Source: Quillaja saponaria (lineage: Eukaryota > Streptophyta > Magnoliopsida > Fabales > Quillajaceae). Taken from it: DNA of 64,000 nucleotides. This document shows, piece after piece, positions 24,862 to 36,867 of the stretch (positions are counted from its first letter, which is position 1; every line of letters starts with the position of its first letter). The notes under the pieces were generated by a model. It ran no database searches and was not told the origin of the DNA. It worked only from the letters and a program-made list of their open reading frames with translations. Position numbers and translations under genes: made by a program. The stretch is taken from contig CM055607.1 of NCBI GenBank assembly GCA_029379385.1, positions 12,648,001 to 12,712,000 on the forward strand, in the 5' to 3' direction.

Positions 24862-26796
24862 TCTATACCTATACATTATATGAAAGTGGCTTAGTGGCAT
24901 AATCTCTTGATTTTCTTAAATACCCTTATAAGTTTTTATTATTACATAGTTACCTTAGTTGTTATTTTGTTACAAATAAACTTTTTTTTCTTTTTCTCCT
25001 TCTCTATTTTAATTTTAACATGATTGTAACTGTTTGAGAACTATTGATTTCTTTTTACTAATTTTTTTCAATCTTAATAAATCTATAGTTTGTTTCAATA
25101 ATTATATCTCAATAATATATAAGATTGAATTTCTCGATTTTTTTGTTTAGAAAAGTTCATAATAATCATAATTTTTTTAGTTCTTCTCAAATTTATTAAT
25201 TTAAAATTTTAAAAATTACTATGAATTAAAAAAAATTAAGAATATAGTTATCATGATTATAATATTAATTTTTAATTTTTAATTTTTAATTCATAATTCT
25301 TTTAAATTTTTTCAATAATTATACGTCAATAGTAGGTAGTAAAAATTGAATACCACAATTTTTTTGTTTAATAAGTTTATAATAATTATAATATTTTTTC
25401 AGTTCTTCTCAAATTTATGAATTTTTTTAAATACTATGAATTCCAAAAATATTAAGAGCATAGTTTCCATGATTATAATATTATTTTAACTTTTATTTCT
25501 TTTTCTATCTTAAGAATTAATATATATATGTAAGTTTATGAATTTAATTTTATTGGTTAAATTTATCCATTTGTTTATGAATATAAAAGTGGTTTAGTAG
25601 AAGAAATTTTATTTATATTATATATAAGAGTGGCTTAGTCACAAATTTTTTTAATTTTTTTAAATACTCTTATGAGTTTTTATTACTAATTTTTTTTCAT
25701 TTTAATATCAATAAAATTGTAATTATTTTAGGATTTTATTTTTTTTTATTTTTACTAATTCTTTTCAATATTAATTTATCTATAATTTTTCAATAACTAT
25801 AAATCAATTGTAACTAAGATTGAATTTCTGATATATTTTTTTTTTGTTTAATAAGTACCTAATAATATATATATTTTTTTAATTATTCTCAAATTGATGA
25901 CTTAAATTTTTTAAAATTATTCTAAATTAAAAGAAATATTAAGAGTATAATTTTCAAGATTATAATTTTGTTGTTTTAACTTTTAATTCATAAAAAAATT
26001 TGTATTTTACCAATAATTATATGTCAATATTAGTTAATATTAAAATTTTCAATTTAATTTTTTTTAATAATTTCCTAATAATTATAATACTTTTTTAATT
26101 TTTTTCAAGTTTACAAAATAATTTTTTTTTTAAATTATAATTAAAAAATATTTAGAGTATAGTTTCCATGATTATATATTGTTGTTTTAACTTTTAGTGA
26201 AATAAATTTATTTTCTTAAATAATCTGAGTTTTTTACTATTACATATATAATTTTTAGTTGTTATTTTTCTGCAAATATTTTAATTATTAATTTTTTTTA
26301 CTTCTTTAATATTTATACTCGATTTTAATATTAATATGATTTTAACTATTTTATGACTATCGATTTTTTTATATTCTAATTACTTTCAATATTAATAAAT
26401 TTATAATTTGTGAATAATTATATATCAATAATAATTAAGTTTGAATTTATCAATTTTTTTAATTTAATAAGTTAAAAATAACTATAAAATTATAAATTAT
26501 TTTTTTTTAAGTGCTATGAATTAAAATAAATATTAAGAGTATGGCTTTTATGATTATAGTAATATTTTATTAATTATTCTTTCATCTTTAGAATTTTTAT
26601 AAAAAAATTTATATGTTATATTATGAATTAATTTTTTTGTTGGATTTATCTATTTGTTTATTTTCATTAACATTGAGTATTATTTTTTTATTAACTAAAA
26701 TTTATTGATATGTACATCACTTATTGATGAACATATATGTATATTATTATATATCATAAACGCGATCTATGCAAACGTGTGTGTCACGAAAACTAG
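24862..26796 (+). mobile_element. Candidate non-autonomous Helitron-like element with degenerate internal repeats
   Basis: The left end TCTATACCTATACATTATAT followed by GAAAGTGGCTTAGTGGCA resembles plant Helitron 5' ends. The proposed right end has a small hairpin (CGTG-TGTGT-CACG) followed by AAAACTAG at 26789-26796, the CTRR-type terminus. The body is over 80 percent AT by eye and has no Rep/helicase coding. It contains about five diverged copies of a motif running CTCAAATTTAT...CTATGAATT...AGAGTATAGTTTCCATGATTA, near 25178, 25399, 25885, 26095 and 26480. The base after the right end is C and not the expected T, so the call is tentative. Confidence 0.4.
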
Positions 26797-27240
26797 CCTA
26801 TATATAAAATGAAAAAAATGTTTTATTTTCTAAGATACCCTTTATAGAATTTAATTTTCATTCTTATTCATTTTTAGTTCAACTTCTAATTAACTTTTTA
26901 ACAATGATAGAATTGTTTCCATAAATTTTCTCTATCTTAAAAGTAATAAGATTGGAATAAATTTTATTTATATTAATAAATTTTAATAATAATTAACTCT
27001 AACAATAATTAAATTTTTATATTTACTAAATTATCAATAATTTAACACCATATTAAACTCCATATTTCACATTATTTTATCATATGATTATGATTATTTT
27101 TGTTCTATTTATATAATAAAATTTTAATAATAAAGAAATGTAATAATTATTATTTTTCTCATATTTAACATTGTATCTATAATTTAATATCATATTAAAT
27201 ATCTTATCGCACTTTGTTTTGTCGCATAGAAGTTATTTAG
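26797..27240. other. AT-rich spacer, possibly a second Helitron-like 5' fragment
   Basis: It begins CCTATATATAAAATG and carries TTTTCTAAGATACCCTTTATA, which echoes the start of the preceding element. Otherwise it is featureless. Confidence 0.35.
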
Positions 27241-27485
27241 GCTTGGTTTGGTAATGCTGTGACTTTTTGAAATGTATTATGCTCTCATGACTCTATTAAA
27301 GCTGCTTTTAAAAAGTTACAACAGTACCATTTAGTAAAATAATGTAAAAGTTGCTCTCAAAAGATACTCTCATTTAGTACCATTTATTGCTGTGGATTTT
27401 TTATTCTTTTACCAAACATAAAAAAATTGACTTATGCTTTTCATAAGCATAAGTACCCTCTAAAACAGCATTATCAAACCAAGTC
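27241..27485. mobile_element. MITE, 245 bp, with about 22-bp imperfect TIRs
   Basis: The left end GCTTGGTTTGGTAATGCTGT pairs with the right end ACAGCATTATCAAACCAAGT, with one mismatch. TTAG flanks both sides (27237-27240 and 27486-27489). The size, TIRs and lack of coding fit a MITE. The superfamily is uncertain: the TIR looks hAT- or PIF-like, but the flanking duplication is 4 bp as read. Confidence 0.75.
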
Positions 27486-27489
27486 TTAG

Positions 27490-28214
27490 TATCATGTATG
27501 TATTATTATTGATTCCTATAGAGAATGATTGCACTTGGTATAACATATAAATTATTTTTTAAATGGTTCCCCAAAAAGATAAGTTATTGTTTAATTTTCA
27601 ACTCTACTATTAAATATAAGTTTTATTTTATTTTTCCCATAATAAAGTCTATTTTTTTCATTTTGGAAATATTTTCATTCTATTTGAGTTATGTTGTTTA
27701 GTTGAAACATTTTGAAAAAAGAAAAAAAAAAAAAAATATAATATACATGTATGCTATTAATTGTTTTTATTTATTAGGTTTACAAACAAGAAAGCATCAT
27801 ATATATCATAATATTTATAAATGTAATATTGATATAAGTTATATATATTTTTTTAACATTAGTTGGTTTTAAAGAAAACACGAGACTCTTAATTTAAAGT
27901 AATATTTTAGGATCATTTTGAGAAAAAAAAACTATTTATAATTGTTGGTAGTAACAAAATGTAATCATTTTGTGTTATTAAGTTTAACGAAATAAGCTTG
28001 ATAATATTAATGTTTGACAAAATAAATTTTAATTATTCGTGATACAAAACAAAGGACGGAAGATGGAAGATAATTTTGTATTGAATTTAACAAGGTTTTA
28101 ATTAATAGGATTGTAATTATTATCATTTTTATTTTATGTTAATAAGATTTTAGTAAAAAATCAAATTGAATCAACCATAAAATTTAAATCTAATTGATTT
28201 TGAAGGTAATTTTT
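27490..28214. other. AT-rich spacer
   Basis: No gene or recognisable element end. Confidence 0.5.
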
Positions 28215-29749
28215 TTTTAGATTCTAACGCATTCCTTCATATTTCTAGTTTAGAATTTAAATCTTTCATAGTTTCGTCTACAAACACGTTATCATTGGCA
28301 AACAACATGCACCATAGAGCTCTATCTTGAATATTATAGGTAAGTTCATCCATGAGTAAAGCAAATAGATAAGGACTTAAGGATGAACCTTGGTGAATAC
28401 CTATCGTGATCGGGAACTCTCCAGTCATACCATCTATAGTCCACATCCTAGTCATTACTCCCTCATACATATCTTTAATAACTTCTACATATTTAGTTGG
28501 ACCTTCTTCTTCTCGAGTACCCACCACAAGACTTGTATTGCCACTTTATCATACGCTTTTTCTAAATCAATAAATACCATGTGTAAGATTATTTTTCTTT
28601 TCTTTATATTTCTTCAATAATCTCCTAAGTAAAAAAATAGCCTTCATTGTAGATCTTCCTGGCATAAAGCCAAATTGATTTTCAGAAACTAAAGTCTCAT
28701 TCCTAAGCCTACGCTCAATCACTCTCTCCTATAGTTTCATTGTATGACTAATAAGTTTTATTCCTCGATAATTCGAACAACTTTGAATATCTCGTTTATT
28801 CTTATAAATAGGGATCAACGTACTCTTCCTTCACTCATCAGACACTTTCTTGGTTACTAAATTCTTGTTAAAAAGATTTGTAAGCCAAGTTACTCAAATA
28901 TCTCATAGGCATCTCCAAACTTCTATTGGAATATCATCTGGGCCCAATGCCTTATCATTCTTCATCTTATGCATAGCTTCTTTAACCTCCTGTGCTCTAA
29001 TCCGACGAACAAATCGGCGGTTCGTATCATCAAAGGTGTCATCAAGGTCTCCAAAATCACCCATTGACTCTCCATTAAATAAAGTATCGAAATAAGTTCA
29101 CCATCTCTCATTAATCTTGTATTCCTTAACTAAAACCCTATCAACCTCATCCTTAATACACTTAATACGATTTAGGTCTTTAGTTCGTCTTTCCATTTGC
29201 TTGGCAATCCTATAAATATCATTCTCTCCATCCTTTATTTTTAACTTTTAGTAAAGTCCTTCGCAAGCCATGCATTTGGCTTCCCTAACCGCTTTCTTAG
29301 CATCTTTTCTAGCTTGTCTAAAACATTTATAATTATCTTCATTTCTACACTTGCGTAATCTTTTATAACACTCTTTTTTAACTTTAATAGCTTGTTGAAC
29401 TTCTTCATTCTACCATCATGTCTCCTTAGTTGGAGATCCACGTCCCCTATTTTCTCCTAATATCTCTCTAGCCATATTCGTGATACGACTCACCATCTCA
29501 TCCTAAATCATGTTAAGCTCTCCCTCCACCCTCCAATGATCACCCTATAATATTTTATCTTTAAAAAGAGTCATCTTCCTTCCATTCAAATTCCACCATC
29601 TAATCTTAAGACACTTACTTCTATGCTTTTGCTTTCGCCGCTTAACACCAATATCCACAACTATAAGTTTGTGTTGAGATACTAAACACTCCCGGGTATA
29701 ACTTTACAATCTTTACAATCCTTACAAACTGCTCTATCAACCTTCCTAG
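28215..29749 (-). mobile_element. RTE-type LINE, 3' part (reverse transcriptase), decayed
   Basis: Read on the minus strand, the stretch gives the linker and reverse transcriptase of a plant RTE-like LINE. Pieces include KALGPDDIPIEVWRCL, IPIYKNKRDIQSCSNYRGIK, ENQFGFMPGRSTMKAIFLLR and GIHQGSSLSPYLFALLMDEL. The catalytic FADD box is changed to FAND (CMLFANDNVF, near 28290). Stops and frameshifts interrupt it many times, and similarity ends just after LNSKLEI, so the 3' end is lost. The element continues beyond a solo LTR at 33504. LINEs of this class copy themselves by target-primed reverse transcription; this copy is dead. Confidence 0.88.
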
Positions 29750-32700
29750 TGTTATAACCCAATATAAAAAAAAATTAATAATAAAATTAAATAAATAAAT
29801 TGAGTTTTAAATATGATATGTAAAATTTTAGTTATGACATAATGAATACGTAAATGAATTAATTAATAGTGATATAATTAAACATCTTATAATCTAATAT
29901 CCACAACATATTTATAAGGTAGGAAGTATTTATAATATATATATATATATGACAAGGTTTAATGTGTATCACATACTTAATATCTTGACCATAGATTTTT
30001 TTTATTAGTTTGGAATTAATTTTTTCTTTTCTTGTGTTTGATTCTCTTTATCCAATCTCTGCCAACAGACATTTGTTTGCTTTCCTTTTTCTTGATCTAG
30101 AATTTTCTGAACTAGGATGGTTGGCGGAGACCTTCACTCGTTACTTTCTCTTGTTCTTGTTTGCTTTGGTTAGATTTCACTTGTTTAAAGTGTACAAGTC
30201 CAGCTTTCCATGGTAGCTGCCATAGATCATCTTAGCGCTAAGTTTCTTTTTCATTTTCCTTCCAATTTCCCTGCTGCGTTTTGGTTGCTGTTCCGTTCCT
30301 TTTGGCCATGGGTTTACTTCCTAAGCTGCCGTGTTCATGTTTTGGGTAAGCCCTTTTCCTGTTTTTGTTTTCCGGCTTAGGCGTGTGGTTTTTGCAAGGG
30401 TTTGAGAGCTGAAATCAGCTTGGGTGTGAGTGGGTGTTGGCAGCAATGGGTGCTGCTCTCTTTGCACTTCGTTATTCTTGGTTCTTTTTTTTTTCCTTCA
30501 CAGTTGCGAAGTACTTGCAGAAAATTTTAGGAGAACTCAAAGTGCAGGGGTAGTAGTTTGGCGCCCTGCCTCTTGCACGAATGCCTGCGTTCTTGTCATA
30601 ACAGAGGGCTGGCCGAGGTAGCTAAAGACGATCGTGGGTTCTTGGTCTTCATGAGGTTAATTTTGGGTGTGGGGAAAATCCATATAACAAAAGCTACAAG
30701 GGTATGAATCTTCAACCCAGAAATTCTTTTTGTTAAAGTTTTAATCATGGAGGTCAAGTGAGGATTTGAGAATTTTGTTAATTGCTTGTGGTGATGTTAA
30801 TTTAGGTGATTGGTGAGTTAATTTAGAGCTCCTTGTAGAGTATTAGTTGGTGATAATAAAAAGGTAAGATAAACAAGAATTTTAGTAGTGGTTATGTGAA
30901 TTAGAAGAAGAAAAGATGTGAACACCAATTGTATTCATAATGAAATTATATATAATCCAAGCATTTGTCTAATTAAAAGTAATCAAGTTGAATTTAGTGT
31001 GTGGAAGTTGAGCAGAGTTATACAAGTTTTACTGGATAAGTAGTTAATTAGACAACATGAAATTTAATAAATGAAGTATAGGTGAACTTAAATTAGTAAG
31101 CTAGATAAGATTTCTTAGTACGTATATAAGTATACTAGTTCATGCATTTAAGGAAACTAAATATACTTGTAGGATGTCTGGTAAATGGCTTAACAAGGGA
31201 TTAGTTATCTACGAGCATGTTAAGTGAATATATATATATATAGATGCTTGCTTATAAGCTAACACAAAAACATGTATATAAGGTAGTTGACAAAATGTTT
31301 ACAAGAAAATAATTATATCTTAATGAATAAGAATTGGTTGGATTGATATTAGAAAGTGAAATTTAAGTTCTTGAGTAATTCTAAATCACTAATACAATCT
31401 TGAATTTAATTGGATTAGGAGTAATGTTAGTGAATTAGTGTTGAAGTGAGAAGTATGAATTGGAGCTTGAAAGTGGTGGAAAATAAGAGTTAAGTGGCTT
31501 TTGAAGGGGGTTTAGGGGCAGATTCGTGGATGATAGAAATCCTAGGTTTTGGGGGCTTTTGGAGCTGAATTAAAATAAGTGTTTAAAAGAGAAAGTGTAA
31601 CTTATGATTTTGGGATGTTGTCTACAAATTTTTTTAGTTTAATTCCAAATATGTTGTGAGTTATAGCTATTAGAATCCAACTAGGGCAGACAGGATTCGT
31701 AGTGCCTTGTTTTTGGTTCATGTAAGGAATCAAGTGTGTTCATGACATATTTTAGAAAAAGTTTCTAAGTAATAAAGATAGATATACTTGTCTATTAACA
31801 AACTCGACAAACTGGAATCAAATATCTTTTTTCTTAGAGGAAGTTATGATCAATTAACTAAGGTAAGGTCAAAGCTATCAAAAATCCTACGTGTTGTAGA
31901 ATTTGTTGCAACTTCAAACAATAAACTGTATTGATATACAAATCTAAAAATTACAAATGATATACCATTAGAAATCTTCATGTGTCTAGTATATTATAAA
32001 TTTTACGAAATTCGATTCTTAATTTCCTAGAATAAGATATGATCGTTAAAGTGGACATTCAAGTTTGGACAGTTTCAACATCGCTAACTCACCAAGTGCT
32101 TTCCATCTTTTCCAATGGTTTCTTTTAACTTATGCATTGTCGAGACATTTAAGATGTCTCTTTAATATTAACTTTATCACGTAAAGTCCAATTCTTATTA
32201 ATTAGCATGTAGTAGCTTAATGGAAAATTTCATAAAGAAACCTATACAAGTTGAGATATAAATTTAGAAATTAAAAGATTATAATAATAATGTTAATGAA
32301 CTAAGCATTATTTGGAAATATGAATTTCAGTTCCGAATTTTAATGTGGACCGATGAGACACGTGGACGCAAATGTGAGTGACGAGTAGAATCGGTTACAG
32401 GTGAGTGGTTAATTGCTGCCTTTAGGGGCTAGATTAGTATGTGTGTTATATGTTTATTTGAATATGTGTGATATATAGAAAGTAAGCTAGTAGAGTATTT
32501 CAGTAACTTGCTTGAATAATGTTTGCTTGATATTGGTTACTGTGTTGACATTGTTTGTGTTTGATAAGGGCCAACTCGTGAACATTTTCTAGAAAATGAT
32601 TTTCATTTCTAAAATTAAAAATTCAGGTGCACCTAGGATACTCTGATTTAAAAATTGTGAAAAATCCTGATTCTGATATATATTTTAAAATTGAGTGCTC

Positions 32701-33503
32701 AGCCCCGGTGGGATGGATTGTGTACGGAAAATTAATTTGGTGTGCGGGTGCGTAAATGCCCGGCAGGGGGTGATATTAGTGTGCGGGGCTGGGTTACTCA
32801 TTGGCCCTTTGATTGCGTTGTGATATTGTTGCACTGACTTAAATTGTAATCCTGTGTGTCATATGAATTGTGAAGTTGTGAAACTTACAATGTGTACATG
32901 TAATGTGAATCATGTTACATGAGGTTATTATATATGTTATATGTTTGTGTTGAGTGATGCTAGTACCCTTTGGGTACGATTTTCCACTCACTGTGTCCAT
33001 AGGACTCACCACTCTTCTGTGAAATTTTTTTTAGTAACAGGAATGCGTTTCATGGTGTCGCCAAGCTTGTGACTTGCCAATTGAGTACGACGAGGTAATA
33101 TCAGGATCTCAGACTTGAAGTTAAAGGATGAAAATTTGCAGTCACAATAAAACTGTGGGTGTCAAATTTAGTATAATGTAATATTCCAGTATTTGTCTTA
33201 TTGATAATGTGAATGGAATGGAGCTCCTTATTGTCTTTGTGTAGTTGTTGTGTAAGAACAAAAGTTTATAGGTTTGTATTTGACGGCATGTTCCATATTG
33301 CAGGGAACCTCTGCCAAAATTTTCAGTAAGTGGTGATTTGTTTAAGTTAACAAACTTTTAATGTTAACTTTTGGTTTTTTTATATACTTGGTTTTATTCA
33401 TTGGTTGGTCAGGAGTAATGATCGTTTATTTATTTGAGTCAGGGTTACGGAGGTTTGGTTACCATTCTTCCGGCCTAGTCATGCCTCTATGAGGGGTGTG
33501 ACA
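29750..33503. mobile_element. Solo LTR of a Ty3/Gypsy-like retrotransposon, 3754 bp
   Basis: The insertion starts TGTTATAACCC and ends GGGGTGTGACA, the TG...CA termini of LTRs, and is flanked by the 5-bp duplication CCTAG at 29745-29749 and 33504-33508. Removing it rejoins the LINE reading across the junction. No gag/pol coding, primer-binding site or internal copy of the ends was found, so it is a single long LTR left by recombination between two LTRs. The ends and the GC-richer blocks (near 32700-32790 and 32960-33060) resemble long LTRs of Tekay/Del-type chromoviruses; that lineage call is from memory. Orientation is not determined. Confidence 0.8.
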
Positions 33504-34441
33504 CCTAGTCAGAACAAAATCTATTTGGCTTTTATTCGACCCGCTACTAAAGGTGACTAAGTGCGACTCTCGTTTCTTAAAAAAACGTGTTAACTAAAAT
33601 AAAGTTATACGCAACTGCAAAATCTAAAATAGACTCTCCTACCCTCATTCCTAACTCCATAACCATATCCTCCATGTACGCTCTCAAAACCCTCGTTAGT
33701 ACTTCTTACATGATCGTTCAAATCAGCATCAATAAACAGTCTCTCACCTAACGATACTATCTCCTCTAAATCATCCCAAAAAACCTTCTTAGTAGATTCT
33801 TTCAATCCTATTTGTGGAGTATAGGTGTTAATGATATTAAAGGCATTCTCATCTATCATCAATTTCACTAAAATTATTCTATCACTTTTTCTCTTAATTT
33901 TAACAACCTCGTCCTTTAAATTTTCATCTATAATAATCGCCACTCCATTCCTGTTTCTAATCTTACCAGTATACCACATCTTGAATCATGTTCTCTCTAT
34001 CTCTCTAGCCTTTTCTCCTACCCACTTAGTTTTTTGCAAACAAGCAATATTAATCATCTTTCTACTCATAGTATTTACAAGCTCTCTCAATTTACTAGTA
34101 AAAGTCCCTATGTTTCAAGTAACTATGCGAATCTTATCCTGGACTAGCTTCTTTACCCGCACCCTCCCTCGATGTGAGAACCCTTGCTCATTTTGCACCA
34201 CACCTAGGAGCCGATATGGCTCGCTACTAAGGATGTGACTGACCCAACCCTTGCTCATTTCTTACTATACCCGGAATTTGATGCAGCGCGTTGCTAAGAA
34301 GGGTTACGCCCTAACGAATATTCAGTAAGATTCATAGTTATAGGATTTTACTAGTTTTACTGCTGGTTGTTAACCTATTGCAACTCTCCTCCTTTATCCC
34401 GGCTTGGGACCGACAGAGTAATCTCTGGCGGAGTTTATGCA
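33504..34441 (-). mobile_element. RTE-type LINE, 5' part (AP endonuclease and 5' leader)
   Basis: This is the continuation of the LINE split by the solo LTR. On the minus strand, 33979-33605 encodes endonuclease-domain sequence: WYTGKIRNRNGVAIIIDENL, NIINTYTPQIGLKEST and a DADLNDHV motif where relatives have GDLNGHV, followed by GFESVHGGYGYGVRNEGRR. Upstream, 34238-33980 matches the N-terminal part and leader, ending near CCGGCTTGGGACCGACAGAG at about 34400-34430. Stops are present, and the Gly-to-Asp/Ala changes around the endonuclease GDLN suggest inactivity. Confidence 0.85.
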
Positions 34442-35298
34442 TAGTAAAACAAAAATAGAAAAATATTATATAAAACTAAATTAAAAAAAAAATCATATTA
34501 TATCAAGTATTTATTATATTACATAACTTAAAGATTTTTCTTTTCAAAAAAGTATACATATTTTAAAAATCATATACATACAACACATATAAAACATGTG
34601 ACCTACTATATACATTTTTTTTCTAAAGAGTGGAACATACATGGGTACGGTCCTTTACCATATTTGTGTTTTTCAATATTTTAAACGTCTGGCTTAAACT
34701 TAACAATTATTTTAATAATTAGTTCGATGAAAACTTTTAAGAACCGTAAAAGCCTAAAAATTAATAAAATCAGTATCGAGTTAATTAAATTGAACTATTT
34801 GTTAATATATTATTTGTATTAATGATTAGTGAATTATTTATGTTTTGTATTAAAAATTAGTGAAATAATTATATTTTTTATTAATGTTGTATTTATTATT
34901 TTGATGCAGAAGTTACTTTATCATGTATAATAAATTTAATAGTTGTTCATATTAATTATTAAAAATTATATTATTTAATATGTTTTAGATTATTATCTTT
35001 TATTTTACTGTATATTTAATATTATAATAAATAAAAAATTATATATTATCTACTTAAATATATTTACCATTCACCTCACTTCATTTAAACTAATCTTAAC
35101 TATTTTTTCGATCGTTCCTAATCCTTAAAACATTGGTCTGGCAGATACCATATGTTAATCTTTTGAATTCATATTCAAATTGATCCGGTCCATCACTCCA
35201 TTTACCCGTTACCCCCTTATCTTCATTCTCACCTTCCCATAGAAAAAGTACTGGGCCTTTGCTCTTTCTTCCCCAGAAAGCTTACTAAGATATTATCT
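34442..35298. other. AT-rich spacer and probable promoter of the 35299 ORF
   Basis: Very AT-rich to about 35130, then more balanced pyrimidine-rich sequence that looks like a 5' UTR leading into the ATG at 35299. No clear TATA element. Confidence 0.4.
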
Positions 35299-35421
35299 AT
35301 GGCTGTTCAACCAAACCTCCATGCCTCTCTAAAGCCTTTAATACTTCCATCTCAAAGCCTGTTGCTGAAGCCGTTCAAAGCCTCAGTCTTTATAAAACCA
35401 AAGCCCGTATCACAGTTACAT
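35299..35421 (+). CDS. First exon of an unidentified protein, possible plastid transit peptide, cut by gap
   Basis: Forty-one codons run from the ATG at 35299 into the N gap. The peptide (MAVQPNLHASLKPLILPSQS...) is rich in Ser, Lys and Pro and has no acidic residue, which is typical of a chloroplast transit peptide. It is preceded by a pyrimidine-rich leader. I do not recognise the protein. Nothing after the gap continues it: the sequence there is a LINE on the opposite strand. The gene may be truncated by the LINE, or may have an intron containing the transposon nest. It is real only if transcript evidence exists. Confidence 0.4.
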
Positions 35422-35521
35422 NNNNNNNNNNNNNNNNNNNNNNNNNNNNNNNNNNNNNNNNNNNNNNNNNNNNNNNNNNNNNNNNNNNNNNNNNNNNNNN
35501 NNNNNNNNNNNNNNNNNNNNN
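35422..35521. other. Assembly gap, 100 N
   Basis: Exactly 100 N, the usual placeholder for a gap of unknown size. It lies between the 35299 exon and the 3' side of an L1-type LINE, a likely place for a repeat-induced break in assembly. Confidence 0.99.
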
Positions 35522-36867
35522 TGGAAATGTGTGAGAATCTAGTTGTTGCACCATACTTCTTATCCACATGACTATCATAATGTAAGTCTTCCAAATTCTT
35601 GCAGATAACCTCAGTTAGCTGATAGGGCCATACAAAGTCCTCATCAAAGAGATTTTTATTATGCTAAAGCCAAAGTAACCAAGTTATTGTAAAAATATTG
35701 TCCTAACAGTGTCCTAAAACTTTAGTGTTGTCTATTAGATTTGACAAAACCCACTCCTTGAGCTGAATAGAGTAGAAATTAGTCTTGATGTTAAAAGCAC
35801 CAATCCTATTCCAAACACCTATAGCAACTCTGCAATCCTGAGCACATGAATCACATTTTCTTTAGGATCCAAGCAAACAGAGCACTCTGCTCGGATTCCA
35901 TGCATTATATATGCCAAGAAACCATTTGTTTTAGAATATTATGAAGAACTTGCCATAAAAACATCCTCAACCGCTAGCGGCTTATCCCACTACCAGATCA
36001 ACTTCCAAATATTGTCCCTTGCCTCTAACTTATCCATGGCAATAAACTTGTACACATCCCTAACAGTGAAAAGACCATGGTTAGCAGCGCCCCACAAGAT
36101 ACAACAACACCCCATTGAGCTTGAGGGGGGAGATTGCTGCTATTTTCTGACAAACGTGAGAAGGTAATATTTAATGGAAGAAGTCCCATATCCCAATCCC
36201 CTTTCTCATTAATAAACTGGTTCACAGTAATAAAATGGTCATCTTCATTTACTTTAGCAATAGCAGCACCCAGCAAAGGTTTTTCATCAGAGATCCAAGA
36301 ATCAATCCTAAAATTAACTGAATTCCCATCCCTTATAATCCATTGAGTGCCATTAATCACATCTGTCCAAACTCCATATAACGCCTTCCACAATTGAGAA
36401 TCTGTCCCTTTAGCGGTCATGAGAGATAAACATCCTACTCTTGTATTTATTTGGTCTTGATGACTTGAGTCCAATGACTATTATCGCCGGAGATGATGTT
36501 CCATACAACCTTCATAAAAAATGCCCTATTAGTATATCTCATATCTTTTAACCTTAACCCACTATGATCTTTAGGTTGGGTCACCTTATTCCAAGCTAAA
36601 GTATATAACTTCCTGGTACCTTCTTCCTCTCCCTAAAGAAAACCCCTATTAAGTCTGTTGATTTCATCACAGACATTCATAGGCAACTGGGCAACTTGCA
36701 TGGTGTAGGTGGGAATCATTTGAGTAACTGACTCGACCAAGGTAGCTTTTCCTATGAATAATAAGGTCCTTAATTTCCATCCCGAGAGCCTTTGCTTCAC
36801 ATTTTCCATAATATGCTTATATGTACTTCTAGTGGTTTGTCCATGAATTAGGGGAACTCCCAAATAC
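35522..36867 (-). mobile_element. L1-type LINE, ORF2 C-terminal part (end of RT and zf-RVT region)
   Basis: Minus-strand pieces match plant L1 ORF2. The C-terminal reverse transcriptase stretch YLGVPLIHGQTTRSTYKHIM...LSGWKLRTLLFIGKATLVESV lies at 36868-36633. The zf-RVT-like region (LWKALYGVW, WIIRDGNSVNFRIDSWISDE) is at 36474-36025. It is broken by stops. The LINE's 3' end is not seen because of the assembly gap. Confidence 0.88.

Noticed and set aside
34442..35130. Additional gene between the RTE LINE and the 35299 ORF
   Set aside because: Extremely AT-rich, with stops in all frames.
35352..35594. ORFs reading through the N gap
   Set aside because: The translated X residues are artefacts of the 100 N placeholder.
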